Below are positions 7,581 through 14,049 of a DNA stretch of 15,749 nt, piece after piece; positions within the stretch are counted from its first letter, which is position 1, and each line of letters opens with the position of its first letter. The notes beneath the pieces are model-generated. The model was not told where the DNA came from. It did not search any database and was given only the letters and a program-made list of their open reading frames with translations. The DNA lies in contig CAZAPZ010000032.1 of the NCBI GenBank assembly GCA_964487285.1, forward strand, positions 1-15,749, read 5' to 3'. This DNA is from CAZAPZ01 sp964487285 (GTDB lineage Bacteria; Campylobacterota_A; Desulfurellia; JAADFJ01). Both the position numbers and the translations under genes were made by a program.

Positions 7581-10500
7581 AACATATCTTAAAAAGCCTT
7601 ATTTAATCACATCTATTATATTTATTGCCGTTGTAATAGGGGTGATAGGTTACATTAGAATGCCGGTTAATCTATTTCCGGATACAAATTATCCCACAAT
7701 TGCAATAATTACCTTTTATCCAGGTGCATCATCGGCTGATGTTGAAGACAAGGTGACAAAAATTATAGAACGAGAAGTAGGCACGATAGATAAGGTTAGA
7801 CGGGTATCCTCATCTACAAAAGATGAGGTTTCGGCTGTTTCGGTAGAGTTCGGATATACAAAAGGACTTGAAGCGGCTGCAACCGATGTTGCCAATGCAT
7901 TGAAAAAGATAACAGGCAGCCTGCCGAAAGGAATAAGGCAGCCTGAAATATTCAAAATAAGCACTGCAACTGCACCTGTTGTTACGCTTGCACTTACTCC
8001 GAAAAAGGGCTCCCAATATGATCTTACACGAATAAGACAGCTTGCGGATAACAATATAAAGGACGATTTGCTCAATATTCCTAATGTTGCCAACGTTGAA
8101 GTTTTCGGCGGCTATCAGCCGGAGCTGCTTGTCAGCGTTGATCCTAATCGGATGAACGGTTTTGGTATAAGTTTGCCGCAGCTGTTAACTGCGCTTTATT
8201 CGCAAAATGTTAATATTCCGGACGGTATGATAATAAGGAAAAATCATCAGTATCTGCTTAGAACATCAGGTGAGCTTAAAAACCTGAACGATGCCAAAAA
8301 AATCGTTGTCGGCAGAACAAAATCAGGGACAGTTTACCTTTCTGATATTGCCAAAATTATTCCGTCTTATCAGGAACGACAGTCGGCATATCATGGAAAC
8401 GGTATTCCGGCTATAGCCGTCAATCTGCTTCGTTCTTATTCGGGAAACAGTTTTAATACTATACAGTCAATACGGAAGGCGCTTCCCTCTATAAAAAAGA
8501 AATACCCGGGCATTCGTTTTGATATAACAAATACGCAAGAAGATCTCATCGTCGAAAATAGCACAAATATGCTTTCTGCGCTGAAAGATGCGATATTAAT
8601 GGTCGTTATTGTAATATTCCTTTTTCTTGCGGATACAAGGGCGAGTATTATCGCAGCAGTTTCCATACCCTTTACGTATCTTTTGACCTTTGCGATTATG
8701 TATCTTGCGGGGATGGAATTTGATATGGTAACACTCACAGCTATTGTCATTGCAGTTGGCATGCTGCTTGATGATGCTGTTGTGATTATTGAAAATATAG
8801 AAAGACACTACCGGATAGAAAGAGATAAGAAAAAAGCCGTATATGCCGGTACAAATGAAGTTATGCTTGCCGTATTCTCAGGTACATACGCAACGATAAT
8901 GGTGCTCATCCCAATTATTTTTATCGGCGGATATGTGCAGAGAGTCTTAAGGCCGGTTTCAAGCACTCTCTCCATTGCCCTTATATCATCCTACATAGTT
9001 TCCATTACTGTTATTCCGTTGCTTTTCCCGTTTATAATGAAAACAACATCAAGCAAAAACAGATTTGAAAAAATAATCGGTCTTTTTGATCGATTTATCG
9101 TGTCGCCCTTAAGGGATTTTTTTGTTGGACTTCTTGGCAGTGCGCTTAAACATAGACTATTTTTTATTTTAGGAGCAATCGTTGTTTTCGGTTTAACAAT
9201 GAAGCAGATGCCGCTTGTCGGCAAAGATCTTATGTCTCCTATGGATACAGGAATCGTAAAGGTTGGATTCACTACAAGTCCCAATGCATCGCTTAACAAA
9301 ACAGAGGCGATTGCAAGCAAGATGGAAAAGATTATAAAAAATATGCACGGAGTATTGAGAATTTCTACCATGATTGGTTCTGAACCGGATGTAGTGAGCT
9401 TCGGCAGCGGTAGATCGCCCGAACAAGGTGCTATGACCATAGAGTTTGTAAATCGTTTTCATAGAAAAAAATCAATTTGGCAGATAGAAGGTTACCTTAG
9501 AAATAAATTTAGACAGATTAAAGGTGTTAGATATGTGAATGTGTTTGATTATGGGGCAACTCCGCTTTCCTCTATTGCAGCTCCGGTTGACATCATGATA
9601 AGCGGCCCGAATGCTAAAATTCTTGATAGAATCGGCAGCAGCATAGTCAAAAAAATGAAAAATGTGAAAGGGATTACAAGTGTATCAAGAAGCTGGACGT
9701 TAGATAAAATAGAGCTTTCATACAAGGTTAACATGGATAAAGCGGCACTTTATAAGATTTCGCCTACTGATATATCGCATCAGGCTGAAATTGCCATTAG
9801 AGGTGGTGTATCATCCGTGTTTATGGTGCCGGGAGAAAACGGATATTCTATCAGGGTGAAATTTCCTTCCGAATATAGAGATAATATATCAATAATAAAA
9901 TCGATGTTAATCAGCACTCCGATGGGTATGGTTCCCTTAAGTTCATTGGGTAGTTTTAAGAGAATTAAAACACAAACCATAATAACAAGGCAGAATCTAA
10001 AGCCTACTCTTGATATTTATGGCTATAGGAGTAAAACTCCTATTAGCCAAATTCAAACTGCTATTGGCAAATTTTTAAAAAGCGTGGCGCTTCCTTCGGG
10101 ATATTCCATCACAAATGAGGGAAGCACTAAACAGATGGCCGAATCTAACAAGCGAATTAAAGCGGCTCTTATAATTGGTCTTATGCTGCTTTATTTTGCG
10201 CTTGTACCGGCATTTAAGTCATATTTAAATCCTATATCTATTATGTCTGTCATACCTTTTGCGCTTGTTGGAGCCGTATGGGCTCTGCTTATTATGGGAA
10301 AGCATCAATCAATGCCTGCATCAATGGGAATGATTTTGCTCTCTGGAATAGTGGTTAAAAACTCAATATTGCTTATTGACTTCATAGAAGCGGCAAGGGC
10401 GGAAGGGCAGAGCATTCGGGAGGCAATAATAGGAAGCGTGAAAACAAGAACAAGACCGATTCTTATGACTGCAACTGGAACTATTGTAGGTATGCTGCCA

Positions 10501-10689
10501 ATTGCTCTTGAGTGGGAAGTGGGTATAGAAAGATTATCGCCAATGGCAGTTGTTGCGGTAGGCGGATTATTGGTTTCTACATTTCTAACACTTATATATG
10601 TACCTATAATTTATAGCCTTTTTGATGATATGAAAAATAAAGTACGGGCGCTGGTTTATAAGCGTAAACTTGTTAAGAAAATTAATTAA
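7567..10689 (+). CDS. RND-family efflux pump, inner-membrane transporter (AcrB/HAE-like)
   Basis: The 1040-residue pump, close to the usual 1030-1050, exchanges protons for substrate taken from the periplasm or inner leaflet. It has an N-terminal membrane helix, RMPVNLFPDTNYP (signature F-P after TM1), a first porter domain, TM2-6, the second porter domain and TM7-12. The proton relay is complete: Asp402-Asp403 in VGMLLDDAVVIIEN (TM4), Lys931 in GIVVKNSILLIDF (TM10) and Thr968 in RPILMTATGT (TM11). The paired Asp resembles drug/solvent (HAE) pumps; CusA-type metal pumps typically have DAA and methionine relays here. That contrasts with the ArsR-type regulator. It forms a continuous overlapping operon with the regulator, channel and adaptor. 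Substrate remains open. Confidence 0.95.
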   Translation: MTIVETYLKKPYLITSIIFIAVVIGVIGYIRMPVNLFPDTNYPTIAIITFYPGASSADVEDKVTKIIEREVGTIDKVRRVSSSTKDEVSAVSVEFGYTKGLEAAATDVANALKKITGSLPKGIRQPEIFKISTATAPVVTLALTPKKGSQYDLTRIRQLADNNIKDDLLNIPNVANVEVFGGYQPELLVSVDPNRMNGFGISLPQLLTALYSQNVNIPDGMIIRKNHQYLLRTSGELKNLNDAKKIVVGRTKSGTVYLSDIAKIIPSYQERQSAYHGNGIPAIAVNLLRSYSGNSFNTIQSIRKALPSIKKKYPGIRFDITNTQEDLIVENSTNMLSALKDAILMVVIVIFLFLADTRASIIAAVSIPFTYLLTFAIMYLAGMEFDMVTLTAIVIAVGMLLDDAVVIIENIERHYRIERDKKKAVYAGTNEVMLAVFSGTYATIMVLIPIIFIGGYVQRVLRPVSSTLSIALISSYIVSITVIPLLFPFIMKTTSSKNRFEKIIGLFDRFIVSPLRDFFVGLLGSALKHRLFFILGAIVVFGLTMKQMPLVGKDLMSPMDTGIVKVGFTTSPNASLNKTEAIASKMEKIIKNMHGVLRISTMIGSEPDVVSFGSGRSPEQGAMTIEFVNRFHRKKSIWQIEGYLRNKFRQIKGVRYVNVFDYGATPLSSIAAPVDIMISGPNAKILDRIGSSIVKKMKNVKGITSVSRSWTLDKIELSYKVNMDKAALYKISPTDISHQAEIAIRGGVSSVFMVPGENGYSIRVKFPSEYRDNISIIKSMLISTPMGMVPLSSLGSFKRIKTQTIITRQNLKPTLDIYGYRSKTPISQIQTAIGKFLKSVALPSGYSITNEGSTKQMAESNKRIKAALIIGLMLLYFALVPAFKSYLNPISIMSVIPFALVGAVWALLIMGKHQSMPASMGMILLSGIVVKNSILLIDFIEAARAEGQSIREAIIGSVKTRTRPILMTATGTIVGMLPIALEWEVGIERLSPMAVVAVGGLLVSTFLTLIYVPIIYSLFDDMKNKVRALVYKRKLVKKIN

Positions 10690-10723
10690 CCGTTGCGTTG
10701 GATTTGAGAAGAAAGTGTTGAAT

Positions 10724-10768
10724 GAAAGAGAGACTGCCGCAGCCGATCCACTGCCTCGCAGTAACGGA
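10724..10768 (+). repeat. REP-like repeat copy A
   Basis: The segment reads GAAAGAGAGACTGCCGCAGC, then about nine bases, then GCCTCGCAGTAACGG. It shares the GAGAYTGC...CCTCGCAGTRAC frame with copy C at 11003-11045 in the same orientation, and with copy B at 10801-10825 in the opposite one. It resembles the dispersed GATTGCTTCG...CTCGCAATGAC element common between genes of many proteobacteria (recognised from memory, not searched). Confidence 0.6.
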
Positions 10769-10800
10769 GTTTCTGAGTCGTTGCAACCAACCTATTTTTG

Positions 10801-10825
10801 CATTGCGAGCAAAGCGAAGCAATCT
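10801..10825 (-). repeat. REP-like repeat copy B (inverted)
   Basis: CATTGCGAGCAAAGCGAAGC followed by AATCT is, on the minus strand, AGATTGCTTCGCTTTGCTCGCAATG. It is the same element as copies A and C in reverse orientation. The inner GCTTCGC/GCGAAGC bases allow a short hairpin. Confidence 0.7.
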
Positions 10826-10917
10826 ACCCACTCTTCAACTGACCTCACAAAACAGGCGAATAAACAGAAGTGAAAATGCGTTAAAAAAACAACTGTTTGA
10901 GCAGTCTTGATTTTTTG

Positions 10918-10943
10918 GTTCTTTTTCATCAAGGAAAAAGAAC
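10918..10943. repeat. Perfect 10-bp hairpin without T-tract
   Basis: GTTCTTTTTC (10918-10927) and GAAAAAGAAC (10934-10943) are exact reverse complements around the loop ATCAAG. On the plus strand no T-run follows, and on the minus strand the hairpin is followed by A residues. It therefore does not meet the usual intrinsic-terminator form, although it lies at the end of the efflux operon. It may be part of the repeat mosaic. Confidence 0.65.
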
Positions 10944-10965
10944 ATTTAAACAAAAGGTTTTTGAT

Positions 10966-11000
10966 AATGTTTAATGTTGAGTGTTCAATGTTAAATGAAC
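10966..11000 (+). repeat. Heptamer tandem repeat, five units
   Basis: Five adjacent 7-base units read AATGTTT, AATGTTG, AGTGTTC, AATGTTA and AATGAAC. The consensus is AATGTTN, and the last unit is the most degenerate. The array leads directly into REP-like copy C. Short repeats of this type can vary in copy number between strains. Confidence 0.7.
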
Positions 11001-11002
11001 GG

Positions 11003-11045
11003 AAAAGAGAGATTGCTTCGGCAAAAGCCTCGCAGTGACAGAGGG
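11003..11045 (+). repeat. REP-like repeat copy C
   Basis: AAAAGAGAGATTGCTTCGGC is followed by AAAAGCCTCGCAGTGACAGA. It is the closest of the three copies to the common dispersed element, is oriented like copy A, and internally pairs GCTTCGGC-AAAA-GCCTCGC imperfectly. Confidence 0.7.
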
Positions 11046-11071
11046 GAATAGGATTTTATGGACTTAGGATA

Positions 11072-11143
11072 TTGAAAGAGAAATTAATAGACTTGCTTTC
11101 TAAATCCGAATCTGATGCAAGCGTGATGCATAAGGTGATCTAA
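11072..11143 (+). CDS. Possible 23-residue peptide upstream of fmdE
   Basis: From TTG at 11072 the frame reads LKEKLIDLLSKSESDASVMH plus three more residues and a TAA at 11141. The composition is protein-like (amphipathic, Lys/Glu/Leu/Ser) and AGGA lies just upstream, but only about three bases before the TTG. The frame stays open a little further upstream into repeat C. It could be an unrecognised short leader, the tail of a decayed gene, or chance. It lies 27 bases before the fmdE ATG. Confidence 0.2.
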   Translation: MKEKLIDLLSKSESDASVMHKVI

Positions 11144-11170
11144 TTTATAAATTTTTTATGGAGGATTATT

Positions 11171-11779
11171 ATGAGAGAATTTGATGAAGAATTTGAGAAT
11201 GCGGTAAGATTTCATGGGCATAAATGTCCTGCAATGCCGATAGGATTCAGGGCAGGAAAAATAGCTATGAGAATGCTTGGGGTACAAAGATCTAAAAACA
11301 AAGAGCTGACTATCTTGTCGGAAACAGGAAAAGGACATGCTGCAGGATGTTTTCTTGATGGAATTATGAGCGCTACAGGATGCACATACGGCAAAGCAAA
11401 TATACAAAAACTTTATTATAATAAACTGGCTTTTACATTGACAGATGCAAAAACGAATAGATCTATAAGAGTTTCAGTTAATCCGGATTTTTTGGAAAAA
11501 GCACTTAACTCTCCGTTTGTTCAAAAGCGTAAAAATGGTATAGAGCCACAGGATATACCTGCAGAAATTGTTGATCCTCTCGTAAATAAGGTGCTTACTG
11601 TACAGGAAAAAGAGGTTTTTAGTATTGGTAAAATAAAAAAAGTAGCAGTAGAAAAGAAAAAAGGAATTTTCGATGCAAAAAGATGTGATAATTGCGGTGA
11701 GATAACTTTCGTTAATAAACTCAGACTTTCTTCCGATGGAAGGCTGTTGTGCATACCATGTTCGGCATATGGTGAGTAA
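11171..11779 (+). CDS. FmdE-family protein with C-terminal zinc ribbon
   Basis: FmdE was named from the molybdenum formylmethanofuran dehydrogenase operon of methanogens. Bacterial members are common in anaerobes near molybdopterin enzymes or transporters, and the biochemical role is not settled. Of 202 residues, the N-terminal domain shows FHGHKCPAMPIGFRAG at 14-29 (His15, His17, Cys19) and GCFLDGIMSATGCTYGKAN at 59-77 (Cys60, Cys71), the expected metal-site residues. The C-terminus holds CDNCGE (172, 175) and CIPC (194, 197), a four-cysteine zinc ribbon like that in longer family members. A clean GGAGG sits six bases before the ATG. TauE/SafE starts ten bases after its end, so the two are probably co-transcribed. 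No formylmethanofuran dehydrogenase subunit is in the window. Confidence 0.9.
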   Translation: MREFDEEFENAVRFHGHKCPAMPIGFRAGKIAMRMLGVQRSKNKELTILSETGKGHAAGCFLDGIMSATGCTYGKANIQKLYYNKLAFTLTDAKTNRSIRVSVNPDFLEKALNSPFVQKRKNGIEPQDIPAEIVDPLVNKVLTVQEKEVFSIGKIKKVAVEKKKGIFDAKRCDNCGEITFVNKLRLSSDGRLLCIPCSAYGE

Positions 11780-11788
11780 GAGACTATA

Positions 11789-12550
11789 ATGATCATAACA
11801 GTAGCGGCGTTCTCCGTTCTAATTCTATCGTTTATTTTTTCAATGCTTGGACTTGGCGGAGCTATGCTTTATATTCCCGTTTTCCATTGGCTTGGCCTTA
11901 ATTTAAAATACGAGGCAATTCCAACCGGACTTTTGCTTAACGGAATAACAGCTCTTTCAGCGGCTATTGTGTATATTCGCTCAGGTATGGTAGATATCAA
12001 GGGTACTATTCCGCTTGTTATTTTTTCTTTTATCGGAGCTCCTATCGGTGCATATTTTACTAAAATGCTGCCTGTAAATTTATTGATTTTTTTATTTGCA
12101 GTTGCAATGATTTTTGCAGGTTTTAGAATGCTCTTCACAAATAATAAAATAGATGGAGGCCATGTAAGTCTGCCTAAAAATAGAAGACTCGCTATTATGA
12201 GTATAGGCGGGTTCATCATTGGAATGATTGCGGGTCTTCTCGGTGTCGGCGGCGGTTTTCTTTTTGTTCCTCTAATGCTTTCTATAGGTTATCCTATAAA
12301 AAGAGCCGCAGCTACTAGCTCGTTTGTCGTCGTGTTCTCATCGTTTTCGGGTTTTGCCGGCCATATAGCGGAAGGACATTGGAATTTTCAGCTAATGCTA
12401 TTTACGGGAATCGCAGTAATTATCGGCTCACAAATCGGATCTCGCGTCATGAAAGATAAAATGAAACCAAAATGGATAAAAGGAATGTTTGCGGTTATAC
12501 TATTAGCTGTTGCGGCAAAATTGCTTATTAAATTATCGCTGGGAATATAG
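11789..12550 (+). CDS. TauE/SafE-family sulfite/organosulfonate exporter-like permease
   Basis: A 253-residue polytopic inner-membrane protein of the TauE/SafE (DUF81) family, whose members move sulfite, sulfoacetate or related anions. The family's internal duplication is visible: MLGLGGAMLYIPVFHWLGL near residue 20 and GLLGVGGGFLFVPLMLSIGY near residue 153, each followed by basic residues and an alanine/serine-rich helix (RAAATSSFVVVFSSFSG). About eight membrane segments can be counted. It follows fmdE at ten bases and has only a weak ribosome site (GAG), consistent with coupling. Substrate is unknown; being next to FmdE does not prove a sulfur role. Confidence 0.88.
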   Translation: MIITVAAFSVLILSFIFSMLGLGGAMLYIPVFHWLGLNLKYEAIPTGLLLNGITALSAAIVYIRSGMVDIKGTIPLVIFSFIGAPIGAYFTKMLPVNLLIFLFAVAMIFAGFRMLFTNNKIDGGHVSLPKNRRLAIMSIGGFIIGMIAGLLGVGGGFLFVPLMLSIGYPIKRAAATSSFVVVFSSFSGFAGHIAEGHWNFQLMLFTGIAVIIGSQIGSRVMKDKMKPKWIKGMFAVILLAVAAKLLIKLSLGI

Positions 12551-12554
12551 AGGA

Positions 12555-12568
12555 TGACCGATCGGTCA
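12555..12568. promoter_or_regulatory. Perfect 14-bp palindrome TGACCGATCGGTCA, TetR-type operator candidate
   Basis: The sequence is its own reverse complement over 14 bases and starts four bases after the TauE/SafE stop codon. TGACCG-NN-CGGTCA is a form typical of TetR-family operators. No TetR gene is in the window. The rest of the gap to 12745 holds a TATAAT at 12727-12732 but no matching -35 at proper distance, so the promoter controlled here is unclear. Confidence 0.55.
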
Positions 12569-12745
12569 GCAAGCGACTTAGCGATTACTAAATATTTTCA
12601 TCTCAGCTCTTTTGCTCCGGAGAATTGTTATTCACAAATTCCTTATTCTTTATCAGCGTTTCTATTCGGAACGGCAAATTTTTTCCTTATTTGTACGATT
12701 TCGGCTCAGTTGCATTGATTGGGTTCTATAATCCGGAGAGGTAAA

Positions 12746-13228
12746 ATGTATTATTTTTATATGGCAACTGCATTAGCGATCTTTGTTTCTTTAATTATAG
12801 ACCGACAGAAGACTCTCAAGGCTGTTAAAATAGCGCTTAAGAAATTTGTAAATATTTTGCCGGCTTTTATAACTATGCTCATTTTTGTTTCGGTTATTCT
12901 TTTCCTTGTTCCTGATAAAGATATTTTGAAATACCTTGGGAGTAATAATAAATTTGTTGGTGTAATTATAGCTTCCTTTTTTGGCTCAATAACATTGATG
13001 CCCGGCTTTATTGCGTTTCCGTTAAGCGGAATCCTATTGGCAAAGGGGGTTCCTTATATGGTTTTGTCGGCTTTTACAACAACTTTGATGATGGTAGGAG
13101 TCCTTACGTATCCTATAGAAAAAGAGTATTTTGGAACGAAGGTAACCATAATAAGAAATGTAATCAGTTTTTTTATTGCCCTTATTGCGGCTGTGATGAC
13201 AGGTATTTTCTTTGGTGAAATATTTTAA
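12746..13228 (+). CDS. Half-size permease, ArsP/DUF318-like, first subunit
   Basis: The protein is about 160 residues and very hydrophobic, with roughly five membrane segments (about 2-17, 38-55, 70-98, 108-125, 138-158). It looks like one half of the predicted permease family that includes ArsP, which exports trivalent organoarsenicals. The pattern DILKYLGSNNKFVGVIIASF, then GSITLMPGFIAFPLSGILLA is the family's half-repeat (amphipathic helix, G, F-P-hydrophobic). The ATG at 12746 is chosen over a TTG at 12719 because GGAGAGG lies just before it. Its stop overlaps the ATG of the second half gene (TAATG). Family assignment is from pattern recognition, so moderate; function unknown. Confidence 0.75.
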   Translation: MYYFYMATALAIFVSLIIDRQKTLKAVKIALKKFVNILPAFITMLIFVSVILFLVPDKDILKYLGSNNKFVGVIIASFFGSITLMPGFIAFPLSGILLAKGVPYMVLSAFTTTLMMVGVLTYPIEKEYFGTKVTIIRNVISFFIALIAAVMTGIFFGEIF

Positions 13229-13752
13229 TGAAACGAAATAAAACCATAAAGATATCGGTTTTATCTATTTATATTGCCTTCGTGCTATTTTCTTTCATAA
13301 TTGATTTTGACCCGGGAAAGCAGATAGGTATAAATTTCATCACTTTTTCTTTAAGCATGATTAAAATATTGCCGTGCGCCTTTATTTTGATAGGTCTTTT
13401 TGAGGTATGGGTGAAAAATGAAACTATTGAAAAGCATTTTGGAAAAACATCAGGTATTAGGGGCTATATATTGGCTGTTCTGCTTGCGAGCACTACAGTT
13501 GGAGGATTATACGTATCTTTTCCAGTTGCATACTCTTTGCACAACAAAGGGGCAAAACTTAGCGTTATTTTCACATATATTGGAGCTTCGGCAGTTTGCA
13601 GAATTCCCATGATAACATTTGAAATCTCTTTCATGGGCATGAAATTTACAACAATAAGATTGCTTGTCTCATTACCGCTGGTAATTATATCTTCAATTTT
13701 ATTGGGTGGTTATTTGGAAAAAAGGAAATATGAAATGAAGAGAGAAAATTAA
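13228..13752 (+). CDS. Half-size permease, ArsP/DUF318-like, second subunit
   Basis: A 174-residue membrane protein whose plan matches the preceding gene: KHFGKTSGIRGYILAVLLAS, then STTVGGLYVSFPVAYSLHNKG, then a long stretch including AVCRIPMITFEISFMGMKF and TTIRLLVSLPLVIISS. The shared elements (LG/FG after an acidic helix, G-x-x-x-x-FP, M-x-x-FE/KE, T-x-IR) suggest the two genes are the two repeats of one transporter and form a heterodimer. The one-base TAATG overlap supports coupled, equal synthesis. A single Cys near residue 127 (AVCRIP) and one near residue 51 (LPCAF) are the only cysteines, so the paired-cysteine thiol site expected of true ArsP is not evident. Substrate unknown. Confidence 0.75.
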   Translation: MKRNKTIKISVLSIYIAFVLFSFIIDFDPGKQIGINFITFSLSMIKILPCAFILIGLFEVWVKNETIEKHFGKTSGIRGYILAVLLASTTVGGLYVSFPVAYSLHNKGAKLSVIFTYIGASAVCRIPMITFEISFMGMKFTTIRLLVSLPLVIISSILLGGYLEKRKYEMKREN

Positions 13753-13773
13753 TTTTCTTATTTAATACTTCTC

Positions 13774-13806
13774 TTGGGGGTTGTATTCCCCGCCGCTTGC
13801 GGCGTA
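13774..13806 (+). repeat. Left-end hairpins of the IS200/IS605 remnant
   Basis: TGGGGGTTGTATTCCCCG gives a GGGG/CCCC stem, followed at once by GCCGCTTGCGGC, a perfect short hairpin. IS200/IS605 elements carry subterminal imperfect hairpins of this kind that TnpA recognises. They lie about 20 bases before the transposase start, as in intact elements. The exact left tip is somewhere around 13760 and cannot be fixed. Confidence 0.6.
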
Positions 13807-13816
13807 AAATGTTTAT

Positions 13817-14036
13817 GTGAGCGACTATATACATAAGAGTCATAACATAACGGTATTGATATATCATTTGGTATTTCCGGCCAAGTATAGGCGTGCGGTG
13901 TTCGATGATCATGCGGATGATGTGGTGAAAGAAGTCTGTCTGGATATTGAGAAACGATATCAGATGAAATTCCTGGAGATTGGTACAGATAAAGATCATA
14001 CTCATTTCTTGGTGCAGTCTGTTACGACATATAGCC
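13817..14036 (+). pseudogene. tnpA: IS200/IS605-type TnpA, truncated N-terminal part
   Basis: About 73 residues of a Y1 (HUH) transposase remain: SDYIHKSHNITVLIYHLVFP, AKYRRAVFDDHADDVVKEVC and FLEIGTDKDHTHFLVQSVTTYS. The HxH pair of the HUH motif is present as HTH, where family members mostly have HVH. The frame departs from the family right after TTYS. The rest, including the catalytic tyrosine helix (normally another 60-70 residues), is gone, replaced by the end of the neighbouring IS1634-type element. The start is GTG at 13817; nearby TTATGTGAGCGAC suggests an original ATGAGCGAC start disturbed by two extra bases. The product is certainly inactive as a transposase. Confidence 0.88.
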
Positions 14037-14049
14037 TGCATTCCCGTCC

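Larger units (their letters stand above)
10690..11170. other. Non-coding mosaic of repeats between the efflux operon and fmdE
   Basis: These 481 bases hold no convincing gene of normal length. They contain three related REP-like segments, a perfect hairpin, a seven-base tandem repeat and a possible 23-residue peptide just before fmdE, each listed separately. No T-tract terminator follows the RND gene. The overlapping reading frames at 10670-10910 run through repeat sequence and have no ribosome site, so I do not call them. Confidence 0.7.

Noticed and set aside
8436..9440. Several minus-strand frames of 60-149 residues inside the RND pump gene
   Set aside because: They are shadows of a strongly conserved membrane protein on the plus strand and show no domain or start signal.
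10670..10910. Two overlapping frames of 62-67 residues after the RND gene
   Set aside because: They run across REP-like repeats A and B and lack ribosome sites; composition is that of repeat DNA.
10724..11045. CRISPR array
   Set aside because: The repeats are unequal in length, differ in orientation, have no regular spacers, and no cas gene is nearby.
12554..12718. A 54-residue frame starting in the palindrome before the permease pair
   Set aside because: No ribosome site fits, the sequence is not protein-like, and the start codon lies inside the operator-like palindrome. The opposite strand shows only short broken frames and no TetR remnant.
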